Shown piece by piece: positions 1 to 13,354 of a DNA stretch of 64,000 bases. The number at the start of each line of letters is the position of its first letter. The first letter of the stretch is position 1. The position numbers were made by a program, and so were the translations under genes. The stretch is from Thauera sp. GDN1 (GTDB lineage: Bacteria > Pseudomonadota > Gammaproteobacteria > Burkholderiales > Rhodocyclaceae): the NCBI RefSeq assembly GCF_029223545.1, contig NZ_CP097870.1, positions 1,426,001-1,490,000 of the forward strand, in the 5' to 3' direction. The notes beneath the pieces were generated by a model. The model saw nothing but the letters and a program-made list of their open reading frames with translations, had not been told where the DNA came from and searched no databases.

Positions 1-938
<938 letters not shown>

Positions 939-988
939 TCAGTCTGTATTCGGGGAGGCGCGGCGGGTTGCGCGCCGGTCTGGTTCGA

Positions 989-1016
989 ATATGGGGCGGC
1001 GCGTTCCGCTTTCAAG
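989..1016 (-). promoter_or_regulatory. Sigma-32 (RpoH) heat-shock promoter of dnaK
   Basis: On the minus strand a CTTGAA -35 box (1016-1011) is followed after 14 nt by CCCCATAT (996-989). This matches the RpoH consensus CTTGAA-N13/15-CCCCATNT, and it lies about 60 bp upstream of the dnaK start. dnaK can therefore be expressed independently of grpE. Seen directly in sequence; use by RpoH is inferred. Confidence 0.8.
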
Positions 1017-1043
1017 CGCGCCGCGACAAATTGCTGGCCGCCC

Positions 1044-1619
1044 TTACTGGCTCTTGCCCTTGGACACCATCACCATCGCCGGACGGATCACGCGCTCGTT
1101 GAGCAGGTAGCCCTTCTGCAACACGGTGACCACGGTGTTGGCTTCGGCGTCGGCCTCGACCATGCTGATCGCCTGATGCTTGTTGGGATCGAACTTCTGG
1201 CCGAGCGGGTTCTCTTCGTTCAGGCTGGCGCCCTCGAAGGCCGAGACGAGCTGACGCAGGGTGAGCTCGACGCCTTCACGCATCTTTTCCACGGTCTGGT
1301 TCTCGGTGGCGAGCGCAGCCTCCAGGCTGTCCTTGACCGGCAGCATCGCGGTGGCGAACTTCTCGGCAGCGAATTTGCCCGCCTTGACGATGTCTTCCTG
1401 GGCGCGGCGGCGCACGTTCTCGGTCTCGGCCTTGGCGCGCAGCCAGGCGTCGTGGTGCTCGGCCGCCTTCAGCTCGGCCTGGCGCAGCGCCTCCTCGAGA
1501 TTGGGCATGCTGTCGATGCCGTTCTCCGGCGCGGTGTCGGCCGCCGCGGCCGCGGCATCGAGGCCGATGTCGGCGGGCTGTTCGGCGGAGGTCTGGCTGG
1601 CCTGGTTCGGGTCCTGCAT
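1044..1619 (-). CDS. grpE: Nucleotide exchange factor GrpE
   Basis: GrpE releases ADP from DnaK and acts as a thermosensor of the Hsp70 cycle in the cytoplasm. The 191-residue product has an acidic, alanine-rich N-terminus and a long helical coiled-coil region starting near residue 40 ([20 protein letters not shown]). The C-terminal beta domain follows, with the family segment [17 protein letters not shown] and the ending [15 protein letters not shown] (here [15 protein letters not shown]). The ATG at 1619 is chosen because it gives the normal length and has AGGGAG about 10 nt upstream; longer in-frame extension runs into the gyrA promoter region. It is followed by dnaK and preceded by a heat-shock promoter. 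Confidence 0.97.
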   Translation of the reverse strand: MQDPNQASQTSAEQPADIGLDAAAAAADTAPENGIDSMPNLEEALRQAELKAAEHHDAWLRAKAETENVRRRAQEDIVKAGKFAAEKFATAMLPVKDSLEAALATENQTVEKMREGVELTLRQLVSAFEGASLNEENPLGQKFDPNKHQAISMVEADAEANTVVTVLQKGYLLNERVIRPAMVMVSKGKSQ

Positions 1620-1659
1620 GTCGGTCTGGCTCCCTGTTGATTCCTGAAACAGCCGGGTA

Positions 1660-1686
1660 CTTTGGGGCGTAGTGCGCCAGTTCAAG
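1660..1686 (-). promoter_or_regulatory. Sigma-32 heat-shock promoter of grpE
   Basis: On the minus strand CTTGAA (1686-1681) is separated by 13 nt from CCCCAAAG (1667-1660), close to the RpoH consensus CTTGAA-N13/15-CCCCATNT. It sits about 40 bp upstream of the grpE ATG in the divergent grpE/gyrA intergenic region. A second copy precedes dnaK, which strengthens the call. Confidence 0.75.
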
Positions 1687-1902
1687 AGGGGAGGGAGGAA
1701 AAAAGAACGGGCGCGGTGAGCCCGGCCCGGTCTTGGACTCCGGGGTCCGGTTCCGGGGTCTGCGGCGCCCGGCCGCGAACGGACGCGCACAGGCGACTTG
1801 CGGGTCGGCCACCGCGCCTGCGGCCGCCTTCGATCTGAGGGAGGTGCTGGCGGCGTGGTAAGATCACGTGTTTTGGTTTTCGCGGCTTGTCCGCCTGCAA
1901 GC

Positions 1903-4556
<2,654 letters not shown>

Positions 4557-4557
<1 letters not shown>

Positions 4558-5654
4558 TGAGTCGCGTGTGGAATTTCAGCGCCGGTCCCGCGGTGCTGCC
4601 CGAGGAGGTGCTGCGCCAGGCCGCCGCGGAGATGCTCGACTGGCACGGGTCGGGCATGGGCGTGATGGAGATGAGCCATCGCGGCAAGGAATTCACCGCC
4701 ATCGCCGCGCAGGCCGAAGCCGACCTGCGCGAGCTGCTCGCGGTGCCGGCGAACTACCGCATCCTGTTCATGCAGGGCGGGGCGATTGCCGAGAACGCGA
4801 TCATCCCGATGAACCTGATGGGCGACAGGCGCGCGGCGGACTACGTGGTCACCGGCTCGTGGACGCAGAAGTCGCAGAAAGAGGCGCGCAAGTACGCCGA
4901 GGTGAACATCGCCGCCTCGTCCGAGGCGAGCGGCTTCACCACCGTGCCGCCGATGGCGGAGTGGAAGCTGTCGGCCGATCCGGCCTACGTGTTCACCTGC
5001 ACCAACGAGACCATCGGTGGCGTCGAGTACCCCTTCGAGCCCGACCTGGCGCAGATCGGCCGCGGCGAGGTGCCGGTGGTGGCCGACATGTCCTCGCACA
5101 TCCTGTCGCGCGTGATCGACGTGTCCAAGTACGGACTGATCTTCGGCGGCGCGCAGAAGAACATCGGACCCGCGGGCCTGACCATCGTCATCGTGCGCGA
5201 GGACCTGGTCGGGCGCGCGATGCCGCTGTGCCCCAGCGCCTTCGACTACAAGGTGGTGGCCGACAACGGCTCGATGTACAACACCCCGCCGACCTACGCG
5301 ATCTACATCGCCGGCCTGGTCTTCCAGTGGCTGAAGCGCCAGGGCGGGGTGGCCGCGATCGAGGCGCAGAACGTGGCCAAGGCGAAGCTGCTGTACGACT
5401 TCCTCGACGGCAGCGATTTCTACGAGAATCGCGTCGATCCCGCCTGCCGCTCGCGGATGAACGTGCCCTTCTTCCTCAAGGACGAGGCGCTCAACGACGC
5501 TTTCCTGGCCGAGTCGAAGGCGGCCGGGCTGGTGCAGCTGAAGGGCCACAAGTCGGTTGGCGGCATGCGCGCATCGATCTACAACGCGATGCCGATCAAA
5601 GGCGTGCAGGCGCTGGTCGACTTCATGCGCGACTTCGCCGCGCGCCGCGGTTGA
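4557..5654 (+). CDS. serC: Phosphoserine aminotransferase SerC
   Basis: SerC is the PLP enzyme that converts 3-phosphohydroxypyruvate and glutamate to phosphoserine. It also acts on the 4-phosphohydroxythreonine precursor of pyridoxal phosphate. The 365-residue protein starts [20 protein letters not shown], the typical N-terminus. The PLP-binding lysine is in [12 protein letters not shown], and the C-terminal [15 protein letters not shown] motif is intact. The ATG overlaps the gyrA stop (TGATG), implying translational coupling. The position between gyrA and pheA is the one known from the mixed-function supraoperon of Pseudomonas and many betaproteobacteria. Confidence 0.98.
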
Positions 5655-5712
5655 GTCCGGGCAAGATCACGAACGAACGGAAAGCGGAAGCTGGAGGGGC
5701 CACGGGCCGAGC

Positions 5713-6780
5713 ATGAGCGACGAACTGCTTAAACTGCGCAACGAGATCGACCGCCTTGACGAGGAAATCCTCGCCCGCCTGTCCGAGCGCGCGCGCTGCG
5801 CGCAGCGCGTGGGCGAGATCAAGCGCGGCGTCATGTATTACCGCCCCGAGCGCGAGGCCCAGGTGCTGCGCCGGCTGGCCGAACTCAATCCCGGTCCGCT
5901 GTCCGCGGATGCGGTCAAGACCATCTTCCGCGAGGTCATGTCGGCCTGCCTCGGCCTCGAGCAGCCGCTGCGCGTGGCCTACCTCGGCCCAGCCGGCACC
6001 TTCTCCGAGAGCGCCAGCCGCAAGCACTTCGGCTCGGCGCCCAACTTCATGCCGATGGCGGCGATCGACGACGTCTTCCGCGCGGTCGAGGCCGGCAATG
6101 CCGACTACGGCGTGGTGCCGGTGGAGAACTCCACCGAGGGCGCCGTCGGCGGCACGCTCGACCTGCTGCTCGCCAACCCGCTCAAGGTCTGCGGCGAGGT
6201 GCGCCTGCGCATCCACCAGCAGCTGATGTCGCGCGCCGAGGGCATCGGTGCCGCGCGGCGCATCTACTCGCATGCGCAGTCGCTGGCGCAGTGCCACGAA
6301 TGGCTCAACCGCAACCTGCCGCACCTGCCGCGCATCCCGGTGGCGAGCAACGCCGAAGCCGCGCGCATGGCCGCCGAGGACCCGGAATCCTGCGCCATCG
6401 CCGGCGAGGCCGCGGCGCAGCTCTACGGGCTCAACGTCCTCGCCCCCAACATCGAGGACGATCCCAACAACACCACCCGCTTCCTGGTCATCGCCGATCA
6501 CGACGCCGGTCCGTCGGGACAGGACCGCACCTCGCTGGTGTTTTCCACGCCCAACCGTCCGGGCGCCATCCATGGCCTGCTCGAACCGCTGGCGCGCCAC
6601 GGCGTCGACCTCACCAAGCTGCAGTCGCGCCCGGCGCGCTCGGGGCTGTGGGAGTACGTCTTCTACGCCGACGTCAATGGTCATCGCGAGGATCCGCCGG
6701 TGGCCGCTGCGCTGCAGGAGCTCAACGAGCGTGCGGCCTTCGTGAAGGTCATCGGCTCCTATCCGGTCGCCGCGATCTGA
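5713..6780 (+). CDS. pheA: Bifunctional chorismate mutase/prephenate dehydratase (P-protein)
   Basis: This enzyme makes prephenate from chorismate and then phenylpyruvate, the committed route to phenylalanine. The 355-residue protein has three domains. Residues about 1-88 are an AroQ chorismate mutase (LRNEIDRLDEEILARLSERA). Residues about 93-270 are the prephenate dehydratase (VAYLGPAGTFSE, and NSTEGAVGGTLDLL with the catalytic Thr region). Residues about 275-350 are an ACT regulatory domain with RPGAIHGLLEPL and LQSRPARSGLWEY, the sites of phenylalanine feedback binding in the family. The start at 5713 follows GGAGGGG. It lies 58 bp after serC in the same operon. Confidence 0.98.
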   Translation: MSDELLKLRNEIDRLDEEILARLSERARCAQRVGEIKRGVMYYRPEREAQVLRRLAELNPGPLSADAVKTIFREVMSACLGLEQPLRVAYLGPAGTFSESASRKHFGSAPNFMPMAAIDDVFRAVEAGNADYGVVPVENSTEGAVGGTLDLLLANPLKVCGEVRLRIHQQLMSRAEGIGAARRIYSHAQSLAQCHEWLNRNLPHLPRIPVASNAEAARMAAEDPESCAIAGEAAAQLYGLNVLAPNIEDDPNNTTRFLVIADHDAGPSGQDRTSLVFSTPNRPGAIHGLLEPLARHGVDLTKLQSRPARSGLWEYVFYADVNGHREDPPVAAALQELNERAAFVKVIGSYPVAAI

Positions 6781-6856
6781 GCCGGGCCCGTTCCCGACCG
6801 AATTCCCGATCGTTTCCCGGCGCTGCGTGCTGCAGCGCCGCAGCAGGAGAGAACCA

Positions 6857-7954
6857 ATGAGCATCGCCAGCCTCGCCCCCGATTACATCCGCGCGATCAT
6901 GGCCTACCAGCCGGGCAAGCCGATTTCCGAACTCGCCCGCGAGATGGGCATTGCCGAGTCGAGCATCGTCAAGCTCGCATCCAACGAGAATCCGCTCGGC
7001 ATGAGCGCCCGGGCCCGTGACGCCGCGCTCGCCGCTCTCGCCGATGTCGCGCGCTACCCGGATGGCGGCGCCTTCGCGCTCAAGGCGGCGCTGTGCGCGA
7101 AGTTCGACGTGCGGCCGGAGCAGCTGGTGGTGGGCAACGGCTCCAACGACATCCTCGAGCTCGTGGCACAGGCCTTCCTCGCGCCCGGGCTGTCGGCCAT
7201 CTACTCGCGCCACGCCTTCGCGGTCTACCCGCTCGCCACCAACGCCCGCGGCGCGCGCGGCATCGAGGTGGCGGCGAAGAACTTCGGCCACGACCTCGAT
7301 GCGATGCTGGCGGCGATCGAGGCGCAGACGCGGGTGATCTTCATCGCCAACCCCAACAACCCGACCGGCACCTTCATCGCCGGGCCGGAGCTCGAGGCCT
7401 TCCTCGACAGGGTGCCGCGCCATGTGCTGGTGGTGCTCGACGAGGCCTACACCGAGTACCTCGCGCCCGAGCAGCGCTACGACTCGATCTCCTGGCTGGC
7501 GTGCTTCCCCAATCTGCTGGTGTCGCGCACCTTCTCCAAGGCCTACGGTCTGGCCGGGCTGCGCGTGGGCTACGGCATCGCCCACCCGGACGTGGCCGAC
7601 CTGATGAACCGTGTGCGCCAGCCCTTCAACGTGTCCTCGGTCGGCCTGGCGGCGGCCGAGGCTGCGCTCGGCGACGAGGAGTTCATCGCCCGCAGCGCCG
7701 AGATCAACCGCCGCGGCATGGCGCAGCTGACCGCCGCATTCACCGAGCTCGGCCTGGAGTGGATCCCGTCCGCGGGCAACTTCGTCACCTTCAAGGCCGG
7801 CGACGCGGTGGGCATCAACCAGGCGCTGCTGCGCCAGGGCGTCATCGTGCGCCCGATCGGCGCCTACGGCATGCCGCACTGGCTGCGCGTGTCGATCGGC
7901 CTCGCGGAAGAGAATGCCCGCTTCATCGCTGCGCTCAAACAGGCGCTGGCCTGA
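6857..7954 (+). CDS. hisC: Histidinol-phosphate aminotransferase (HisC-type)
   Basis: This fold-type I PLP aminotransferase transaminates imidazole-acetol phosphate in histidine synthesis. Its placement between pheA and tyrA suggests it also serves aromatic amino-acid transamination, as proposed for the hisHb paralog of the supraoperon. The 365-residue protein shows KLASNENPLG near the N-terminus, NPNNPTGT, the DEAYTEY aspartate motif and the Schiff-base lysine in TFSKAYGLAGLRVGYG. The ATG at 6857 follows CAGGAGAG. A second hisC elsewhere in the genome would be expected; this window cannot show it. Confidence 0.95.
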   Translation: MSIASLAPDYIRAIMAYQPGKPISELAREMGIAESSIVKLASNENPLGMSARARDAALAALADVARYPDGGAFALKAALCAKFDVRPEQLVVGNGSNDILELVAQAFLAPGLSAIYSRHAFAVYPLATNARGARGIEVAAKNFGHDLDAMLAAIEAQTRVIFIANPNNPTGTFIAGPELEAFLDRVPRHVLVVLDEAYTEYLAPEQRYDSISWLACFPNLLVSRTFSKAYGLAGLRVGYGIAHPDVADLMNRVRQPFNVSSVGLAAAEAALGDEEFIARSAEINRRGMAQLTAAFTELGLEWIPSAGNFVTFKAGDAVGINQALLRQGVIVRPIGAYGMPHWLRVSIGLAEENARFIAALKQALA

Positions 7955-7967
7955 GCGGAGGTTTGCG

Positions 7968-8855
7968 ATGCCCCTGATCGGCAAGCTCGTCGTCTGCGGC
8001 GTCGGCCTCATCGGCGGCTCCTTCGCGCTCGCCTTGCGCCATGCGCATGCGGTCGGCCGCATCGTCGGCATCGGCCGCCGCCGCGAGCCGCTCGAGCGCG
8101 CGCGCGCGCTGGGCGTCATCGACGACATCGCGGAAGACTGGGCGGATGCGCTCGACGGTGCCGACATGGTGCTGCTCGCGGCGCCGGTGGGCCAGATGGA
8201 TGCGATCATGGCGGCCATGGCGCCGCACCTGCAGCCAGGCACGATCGTCACCGACGCCGGCAGCACCAAGCGCGACGTGGTCGATGCGGTGCAGCGGCAC
8301 TTCGACGCGGCGCTGGCCGACGTGGTGCCGGCGCATCCGATCGCCGGCGCCGAGAAGAGCGGCGTAGAGGCGGCCTTCGCCGAACTCTACATGGGGCGCA
8401 AGGTGGTGCTGACGCCGCTGCCCGAGAGCCGTCCGGAGGCGGTGCAGAAGGTGCGCGACGCCTGGGAGGCGTGCGGGGCGAAGGTCGTCGGCATGACGCC
8501 GCAGGAGCACGACCGCGTGTTCGCCGCGGTGAGCCATCTCCCGCACCTGCTCGCCTTCGGCCTGGTCGATGACCTCGCCGGACGCAGCAACGCGCCGCTG
8601 CTGTTCTCGCACGCGGCCAGCGGCTTCCGCGACTTCACCCGCATCGCCGGCAGTCATCCGGAGATGTGGCGCGACATCTGCGTCGCCAACCGGGTGGCGC
8701 TGCTGGAAGAGCTCGATGCCTATCTCGGCGAACTCGGGCGCCTGCGCACGATGCTGGTCGAGGCCGACGGCGACGGGCTCGAGGCGGTGTTCGAGCGCGC
8801 GCGGCGCGCCCGCAACGCCTGGGCCGAAGGCCTGCCGCTGCGCACCGCCGAATAG
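7968..8855 (+). CDS. tyrA: Prephenate/arogenate dehydrogenase TyrA
   Basis: TyrA oxidatively decarboxylates prephenate (or arogenate) towards tyrosine using NAD(P). The 295-residue protein opens with a Rossmann motif GVGLIGGSFALALR. It carries the catalytic-region HPIAGAEKSG and SHLPHLLAF motifs, the latter matching the family histidine helix. It is a stand-alone dehydrogenase without a chorismate mutase domain, in keeping with the AroQ domain being on PheA. The start at 7968 is 13 bp after the hisC stop and follows GCGGAGG. Cofactor preference cannot be read from the sequence with confidence. Confidence 0.96.
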   Translation: MPLIGKLVVCGVGLIGGSFALALRHAHAVGRIVGIGRRREPLERARALGVIDDIAEDWADALDGADMVLLAAPVGQMDAIMAAMAPHLQPGTIVTDAGSTKRDVVDAVQRHFDAALADVVPAHPIAGAEKSGVEAAFAELYMGRKVVLTPLPESRPEAVQKVRDAWEACGAKVVGMTPQEHDRVFAAVSHLPHLLAFGLVDDLAGRSNAPLLFSHAASGFRDFTRIAGSHPEMWRDICVANRVALLEELDAYLGELGRLRTMLVEADGDGLEAVFERARRARNAWAEGLPLRTAE

Positions 8856-8906
8856 TCGCCACGAATCCCTCGTCCTGCGCGGCAGGACATGCTTTCAGAG
8901 GTCATG

Positions 8907-10859
8907 ATGGAATTTCTCGATCTGCCCCCGATGCTGGGCGCCGCCGGCACGGTTCGCCTGCCCGGTTCGAAGAGCATCTCCAACCGCGTGCTGCTGCTGG
9001 CCGCGCTCGCCGAGGGCGAGACCGACATCCGCGACCTGCTGCTGTCCGACGACGTCGAGCGCATGCTCGATGCCCTGCGTGCGCTCGGCGTGGCCTGGGA
9101 GCGCGATGGCGACAGCCTGAACTATCGCGTGCGCGGCGTGGGCGGGCCGTTTCCGGTCAAGCACGGCGACCTCTTCCTCGGCAACGCCGGCACAGCCTTC
9201 CGCCCGCTGACCGCGGCGCTCGCACTGTCGGGCGGCGAGTACCGGATGTCGGGCGTGCCGCGCATGCACGAGCGCCCGATCGGCGATCTCGTCGATGCGC
9301 TGCGCCAGCTCGGCGCCGACATCAGCTGCACCGCCAACGAGGGCTATCCGCCGCTGCATCTGAAGCCGGCGACGATCCGCCCCGGGGGCGTGGTGAAGGT
9401 GCGCGGTGACGTCTCCAGCCAGTTCCTGACCGCGCTGCTGATGGCGCTGCCGCTGACCGGCGTGGAGACCACGATCGAGGTGGTGGGCGAGCTGATATCC
9501 AAGCCCTACATCCGCATCACCCTCGAACTGATGGCGCGCTTCGGCGTGCAGGTCGAGCAGCAGGGCTGGGAACGCTTCGTGGTGCCTGGCGGTGCGCGTT
9601 ACCGCAGCCCGGGCACCGTGTTCGTCGAGGGCGACGCCTCGTCGGCGTCCTACTTCCTCGCCGCCGGCGCGATCGGCGGCGGGCCGGTGCGGGTGGAGGG
9701 CGTGGGGCGGACCAGCATCCAGGGCGACGTGCGCTTCGCCGAGGCGCTGGCGCAGCTCGGTGCGCGCATCACCCTGGGCGACAACTGGATCGAGGCTTCG
9801 GCGCCCGAGGGCGGCGTGCTGAAGGCCTTCGACCTCGACCTCAACCACATCCCGGACGCGGCGATGACGCTGGCGGTGGCGGCACTGTTCGCCGACGGCC
9901 CGTGCCGGCTGCGCAACATCGCCAGCTGGCGGGTCAAGGAAACCGACCGCATCGCGGCGATGGCGACCGAGCTGCGCAAGGTCGGCGCCGAGGTGGAGGA
10001 GGGCGCCGATTACCTGGTGGTGAGCCGTCCGCAGCGCCTGAGGCCGGCGGCAATCGACACCTACGACGACCACCGCATGGCGATGTGCTTCTCGCTGGTG
10101 AGTCTGGGCGGCTGCCGGGTGCGCATCAACGACCCGAAGTGCGTGAACAAGACCTTCCCCGGCTACTTCGACGCCTTTGCGCAGGTCGCCCGACCGGTGC
10201 CGGTGGTGGCGATCGATGGTCCTTCCGCATCGGGCAAGGGCACGGTGGCCGCGCGCGTGGCCGCGGCACTGGGCTGGCACTACCTGGACAGCGGCTCGCT
10301 TTACCGCCTGACTGCGCTCGCCGCGATGCGTGCGGGCGTGGCGCTCGACGACGAGGCCGGCGTGGCCGCGCTGGCGGCGGCGCTGCCGGCGCGCTTCGAG
10401 GGTGATCGTGTGCTGCTCGAGGGCGACGACGTCAGCGACGAGATCCGCTCCGAGGCGTGTTCGGTCGGCGCCTCGAAGGTGGCGGTGCTGCCTGCGGTAC
10501 GGGCGGCGCTGTTCGACCGCCAGCGCGACTACCGCGTCGCGCCCGGCCTGGTCGCCGAAGGCCGGGACATGGGCTCGGTGATCTTCTCCGACGCGGACAT
10601 CAAGGTCTTCCTTACCGCCTCTGCCGAGGCGCGTGCCGAGCGGCGGTATAAGCAGTTGATGGAAAAGGGTTTGCCTGCTAACATGCAAAGTCTTCTGAAG
10701 GATCTTCGGGAACGGGATGCGCGCGATGCGGCCCGCGCCGTCGCCCCCCTGACGAAGCTGCCGGACGCGGTCTTGCTCGATACCACCGAAAGGGATGTCG
10801 AACAGGCCGTGGCCTTCGTGCTCGACCTCGTGCAGGCGGGCGTCAGGGTTTCCGGTTGA
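8907..10859 (+). CDS. aroA: Fusion: EPSP synthase (AroA) - cytidylate kinase (Cmk)
   Basis: One 650-residue frame encodes two enzymes. Residues about 1-427 are 3-phosphoshikimate 1-carboxyvinyltransferase of the shikimate pathway: [49 protein letters not shown] and [13 protein letters not shown] are all family signatures. Residues about 430-650 are cytidylate kinase, which phosphorylates CMP/dCMP: P-loop GPSASGKGT at 438-446, LDSGSLYR and [10 protein letters not shown]. No stop or frameshift separates them; the join is [18 protein letters not shown]. In many relatives aroA and cmk are adjacent separate genes, so this is a fusion of neighbours. The ATG at 8907 has CAGAGG 5 nt upstream; an ATG one codon earlier is possible. 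Confidence 0.96.
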   Translation: MEFLDLPPMLGAAGTVRLPGSKSISNRVLLLAALAEGETDIRDLLLSDDVERMLDALRALGVAWERDGDSLNYRVRGVGGPFPVKHGDLFLGNAGTAFRPLTAALALSGGEYRMSGVPRMHERPIGDLVDALRQLGADISCTANEGYPPLHLKPATIRPGGVVKVRGDVSSQFLTALLMALPLTGVETTIEVVGELISKPYIRITLELMARFGVQVEQQGWERFVVPGGARYRSPGTVFVEGDASSASYFLAAGAIGGGPVRVEGVGRTSIQGDVRFAEALAQLGARITLGDNWIEASAPEGGVLKAFDLDLNHIPDAAMTLAVAALFADGPCRLRNIASWRVKETDRIAAMATELRKVGAEVEEGADYLVVSRPQRLRPAAIDTYDDHRMAMCFSLVSLGGCRVRINDPKCVNKTFPGYFDAFAQVARPVPVVAIDGPSASGKGTVAARVAAALGWHYLDSGSLYRLTALAAMRAGVALDDEAGVAALAAALPARFEGDRVLLEGDDVSDEIRSEACSVGASKVAVLPAVRAALFDRQRDYRVAPGLVAEGRDMGSVIFSDADIKVFLTASAEARAERRYKQLMEKGLPANMQSLLKDLRERDARDAARAVAPLTKLPDAVLLDTTERDVEQAVAFVLDLVQAGVRVSG

Positions 10860-10866
10860 ACGCAAT

Positions 10867-10898
10867 CGCGCGGGAGCGTGGGCTCCGGCGCGTTTTTT
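10867..10898 (+). terminator. Terminator-like hairpin (attenuator candidate) before rpsA
   Basis: An 11-nt arm at 10867-10877 pairs with 10882-10892, with one G/G mismatch in the middle and a 4-nt loop, and is followed by TTTTTT at 10893-10898. It lies 8 bp after the aroA-cmk stop and 52 bp before rpsA. It could reduce read-through from the biosynthetic genes into rpsA. Confidence 0.7.
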
Positions 10899-10949
10899 CT
10901 TGAACCAGCCATGTTTGCCGTCCCACGGCGGTGCCGGAACCGACCTTTT

Positions 10950-12653
10950 ATGTCCAACGCCACCCCCGCCTTCGAAGAAAGCTTTGCCGCCCTCTTCGAG
11001 GAAAGCCTCGCCCTCCAGGAAATGCGCGCCGGTGAAGTCATCACCGCTGAAGTCGTGCGCATCGATCAGAACTTCGTCGTCGTCAACGCCGGCCTGAAGT
11101 CCGAAAGCTACGTCCCCGTCGAAGAGTTCCGCAACGACCGCGGTGAGCTCGAAGTCGAAATCGGCGATTTCGTCCACGTCGCAATCGACGCGCTCGAAGA
11201 CGGCTTCGGCGAAACCCGCCTGTCGCGCGACAAGGCCAAGCGCATCTCGGCCTGGAACGACCTCGAGAAGGCGCTCAACGAAGGCTCCCTGGTCAAGGGC
11301 GTCATCACCGGCCGCGTCAAGGGTGGCCTGACCGTCATGACCAACAGCATCCGCGCCTTCCTGCCGGGCTCGCTGGTCGACATGCGTCCGGTCAAGGACA
11401 CCACGCCGTACGAAGGCAAGGAATACGAATTCAAGGTCATCAAGCTCGACCGCAAGCGCAACAACGTGGTGGTTTCGCGTCGCGCCGTGCTGGAAGAGTC
11501 GATGGGCGAAGAGCGCGAGAAGCTGCTCGCCAACCTCAAGGAAGGCACCGTCGTCAAGGGTATCGTCAAGAACATCACCGACTACGGTGCGTTCGTCGAC
11601 CTCGGCGGCATCGATGGCCTGCTGCACATCACCGACCTGGCCTGGCGCCGCGTCCGTCACCCGAGCGAAGTGCTCAACGTCGGTGACGAGATCGAAGCCA
11701 AGGTCCTCAAGTTCGACCAGGAAAAGAACCGCGTCTCGCTGGGCCTCAAGCAGCTCGGCGAAGATCCGTGGGTCGGCATCTCGCGTCGCTACCCGCAGGG
11801 CACCCGCCTGTTCGGCAAGGTGACCAACATCACCGACTACGGCGCGTTCGTCGAAGTCGAGCAGGGCATCGAGGGCCTGGTCCACGTGTCCGAGATGGAC
11901 TGGACCAACAAGAACATCCACCCGACCAAGGTCGTCCAGCTGGGCGACGAGGTCGAAGTGATGATCCTCGAGATCGACGAAGACCGTCGCCGCATCTCGC
12001 TGGGCATGAAGCAGTGCATGTCGAACCCGTGGGACGATTTTGCGATCAACCACAAGAAGGGCGACAAGGTTCGTGGCCAGATCAAGTCGATCACCGACTT
12101 CGGCGTGTTCATCGGCCTGGAAGGCGGCATCGACGGCCTGGTTCACCTGTCCGACCTGTCCTGGAGCGAGTCCGGCGAAGACGCCGTGCGCAAGTTCAAG
12201 AAGGGCGACGAGGTCGAGGCCGTGGTGCTGGCGATCGATGTCGAGCGCGAGCGCATCTCGCTGGGCATCAAGCAGCTCGAGGGCGACCCCTACACCAACT
12301 TCATCGCCACTCACGAGAAGAACAGCCTCGTGCGCGGCACCGTGAAGTCGGTCGAGGCGCGTGGCGCGGTGATCTCGCTGGGTGACGACGTCGAGGGCTA
12401 CCTGCGTGCGTCCGAAGCGGCTCCGCACCGTGTCGACGACCTGACCACCATGCTGAAGGAAGGTGACGAGGTCGAGGCGCTGGTGATCAACGTGGATCGC
12501 AAGACCCGTTCGATCAGCCTGTCGATCCGTGCCAAGGATCAGGCCGAGCAGTCGGAAGCCATGAGCAAGCTCGCTTCGGAGAGCTCGGCTGCCGCCGGCA
12601 CGACCAACCTGGGTGCCCTGCTCAAGGCCAAGCTGAACGAGCAGAAGCAGTAA
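10950..12653 (+). CDS. rpsA: 30S ribosomal protein S1
   Basis: S1 binds mRNA leaders and brings them to the 30S subunit. The 567-residue protein contains six S1 (OB-fold) repeats; the most regular are marked by [40 protein letters not shown] and [20 protein letters not shown]. Its length is close to the 557 residues of E. coli S1. The start [18 protein letters not shown] at 10950 is the conserved N-terminus, although no Shine-Dalgarno sequence precedes it (CCGACCTTTT). This resembles the E. coli rpsA leader, which is used for S1 autoregulation. It follows cmk, as in most proteobacteria, and precedes ihfB by 11 bp. Confidence 0.98.
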   Translation: MSNATPAFEESFAALFEESLALQEMRAGEVITAEVVRIDQNFVVVNAGLKSESYVPVEEFRNDRGELEVEIGDFVHVAIDALEDGFGETRLSRDKAKRISAWNDLEKALNEGSLVKGVITGRVKGGLTVMTNSIRAFLPGSLVDMRPVKDTTPYEGKEYEFKVIKLDRKRNNVVVSRRAVLEESMGEEREKLLANLKEGTVVKGIVKNITDYGAFVDLGGIDGLLHITDLAWRRVRHPSEVLNVGDEIEAKVLKFDQEKNRVSLGLKQLGEDPWVGISRRYPQGTRLFGKVTNITDYGAFVEVEQGIEGLVHVSEMDWTNKNIHPTKVVQLGDEVEVMILEIDEDRRRISLGMKQCMSNPWDDFAINHKKGDKVRGQIKSITDFGVFIGLEGGIDGLVHLSDLSWSESGEDAVRKFKKGDEVEAVVLAIDVERERISLGIKQLEGDPYTNFIATHEKNSLVRGTVKSVEARGAVISLGDDVEGYLRASEAAPHRVDDLTTMLKEGDEVEALVINVDRKTRSISLSIRAKDQAEQSEAMSKLASESSAAAGTTNLGALLKAKLNEQKQ

Positions 12654-12664
12654 TCTGACCGGTC

Positions 12665-12952
12665 ATGACCAAATCGGAGCTGATCGCCCAACTGGCGGAG
12701 CGTTTCCCCCAGCTGGTCGCAAAGGACGCCGATTACGCGGTCAAGATGATCCTCGATGCGATGACCGACGCGCTGGCGCGTGGCGATCGCATCGAGATCC
12801 GCGGGTTTGGTAGCTTTGCGCTGAACTATCGTCCGCCCCGTACCGGGCGCAATCCGAAATCCGGCGAGAAGGTGCACGTGCCGGAAAAATACGTTCCGCA
12901 TTTCAAGGCGGGCAAGGAATTGCGCGAAAGGGTGGATCTCGGCGGCAATTGA
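12665..12952 (+). CDS. ihfB: Integration host factor subunit beta
   Basis: IHF-beta pairs with IHF-alpha to bend DNA sharply at specific sites, supporting transcription, replication and recombination. The 95-residue protein starts [15 protein letters not shown] and has the HU/IHF signature [20 protein letters not shown] with the intercalating proline in [12 protein letters not shown]. The rpsA-ihfB order is conserved in proteobacteria. A strong terminator follows 32 bp downstream and ends the gyrA-ihfB block. The partner subunit, ihfA, is also in this window at 26.5 kb. Confidence 0.97.
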   Translation: MTKSELIAQLAERFPQLVAKDADYAVKMILDAMTDALARGDRIEIRGFGSFALNYRPPRTGRNPKSGEKVHVPEKYVPHFKAGKELRERVDLGGN

Positions 12953-12984
12953 CCGCGCGGCGATCGGTTTTACAGGCAATAATG

Positions 12985-13012
12985 GAAGGCGGCTGCGGCC
13001 GCCTTCTTTTTT
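12985..13012 (+). terminator. Rho-independent terminator after ihfB
   Basis: A perfect 9-bp stem (GAAGGCGGC at 12985-12993 with GCCGCCTTC at 12998-13006) has a TGCG tetraloop and is followed by six T residues. It separates ihfB from lapA. Confidence 0.88.
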
Positions 13013-13039
13013 GTTCACCGCTCGGGGATAATGCCGGCC

Positions 13040-13348
13040 ATGCGCGCAATCATCTGGTTCATCCGCCTGCTGCTGTTCTTCCTGCTGTTCGGGTTCGCGA
13101 TCAAGAACGACCAGCTGGTCACCCTGAACTTCTTCTTCGGCAGCCAGTGGCAGCTGCCGCTCGTGTTCGTCATCCTGCTGACCTTCGCCGCGGGTGCGCT
13201 GCTCGGCGTGACGGCGACCCTCGCCTCCCTTGTGCGTCAGCGTCGCGAGATCTCGCGCCTGCGCCGTCAGCTCGAGCTCGCCGAGCGCACCAAGGTTTCG
13301 GGCGAGACCGCGCTCACCGCCGGTGAAGCTCAACTGCCGATGCCCTGA
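13040..13348 (+). CDS. lapA: LapA-family inner-membrane protein
   Basis: The 102-residue protein has two hydrophobic segments (about residues 3-20 and 38-60) and then a charged helix RQRREISRLRRQLELAE, which is the LapA (DUF1049) layout. LapA works with LapB in the inner membrane in the control of LPS assembly and LpxC stability in E. coli. I chose MRAIIWFIRLLLFF at 13040 because it gives the usual short N-tail. The ATG at 13031 lies only a few bases after the GGGG run, but cannot be excluded. A GATAAT hexamer at 13027-13032 could be a -10 box for a very short leader. lapB follows 6 bp downstream. Confidence 0.88.
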   Translation: MRAIIWFIRLLLFFLLFGFAIKNDQLVTLNFFFGSQWQLPLVFVILLTFAAGALLGVTATLASLVRQRREISRLRRQLELAERTKVSGETALTAGEAQLPMP

Positions 13349-13354
13349 CCGCCG

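Noticed and set aside
8895..12428. A 1177-residue minus-strand frame opposite aroA-cmk and rpsA
   Set aside because: Same reasoning: antisense of conserved genes, low-complexity composition.
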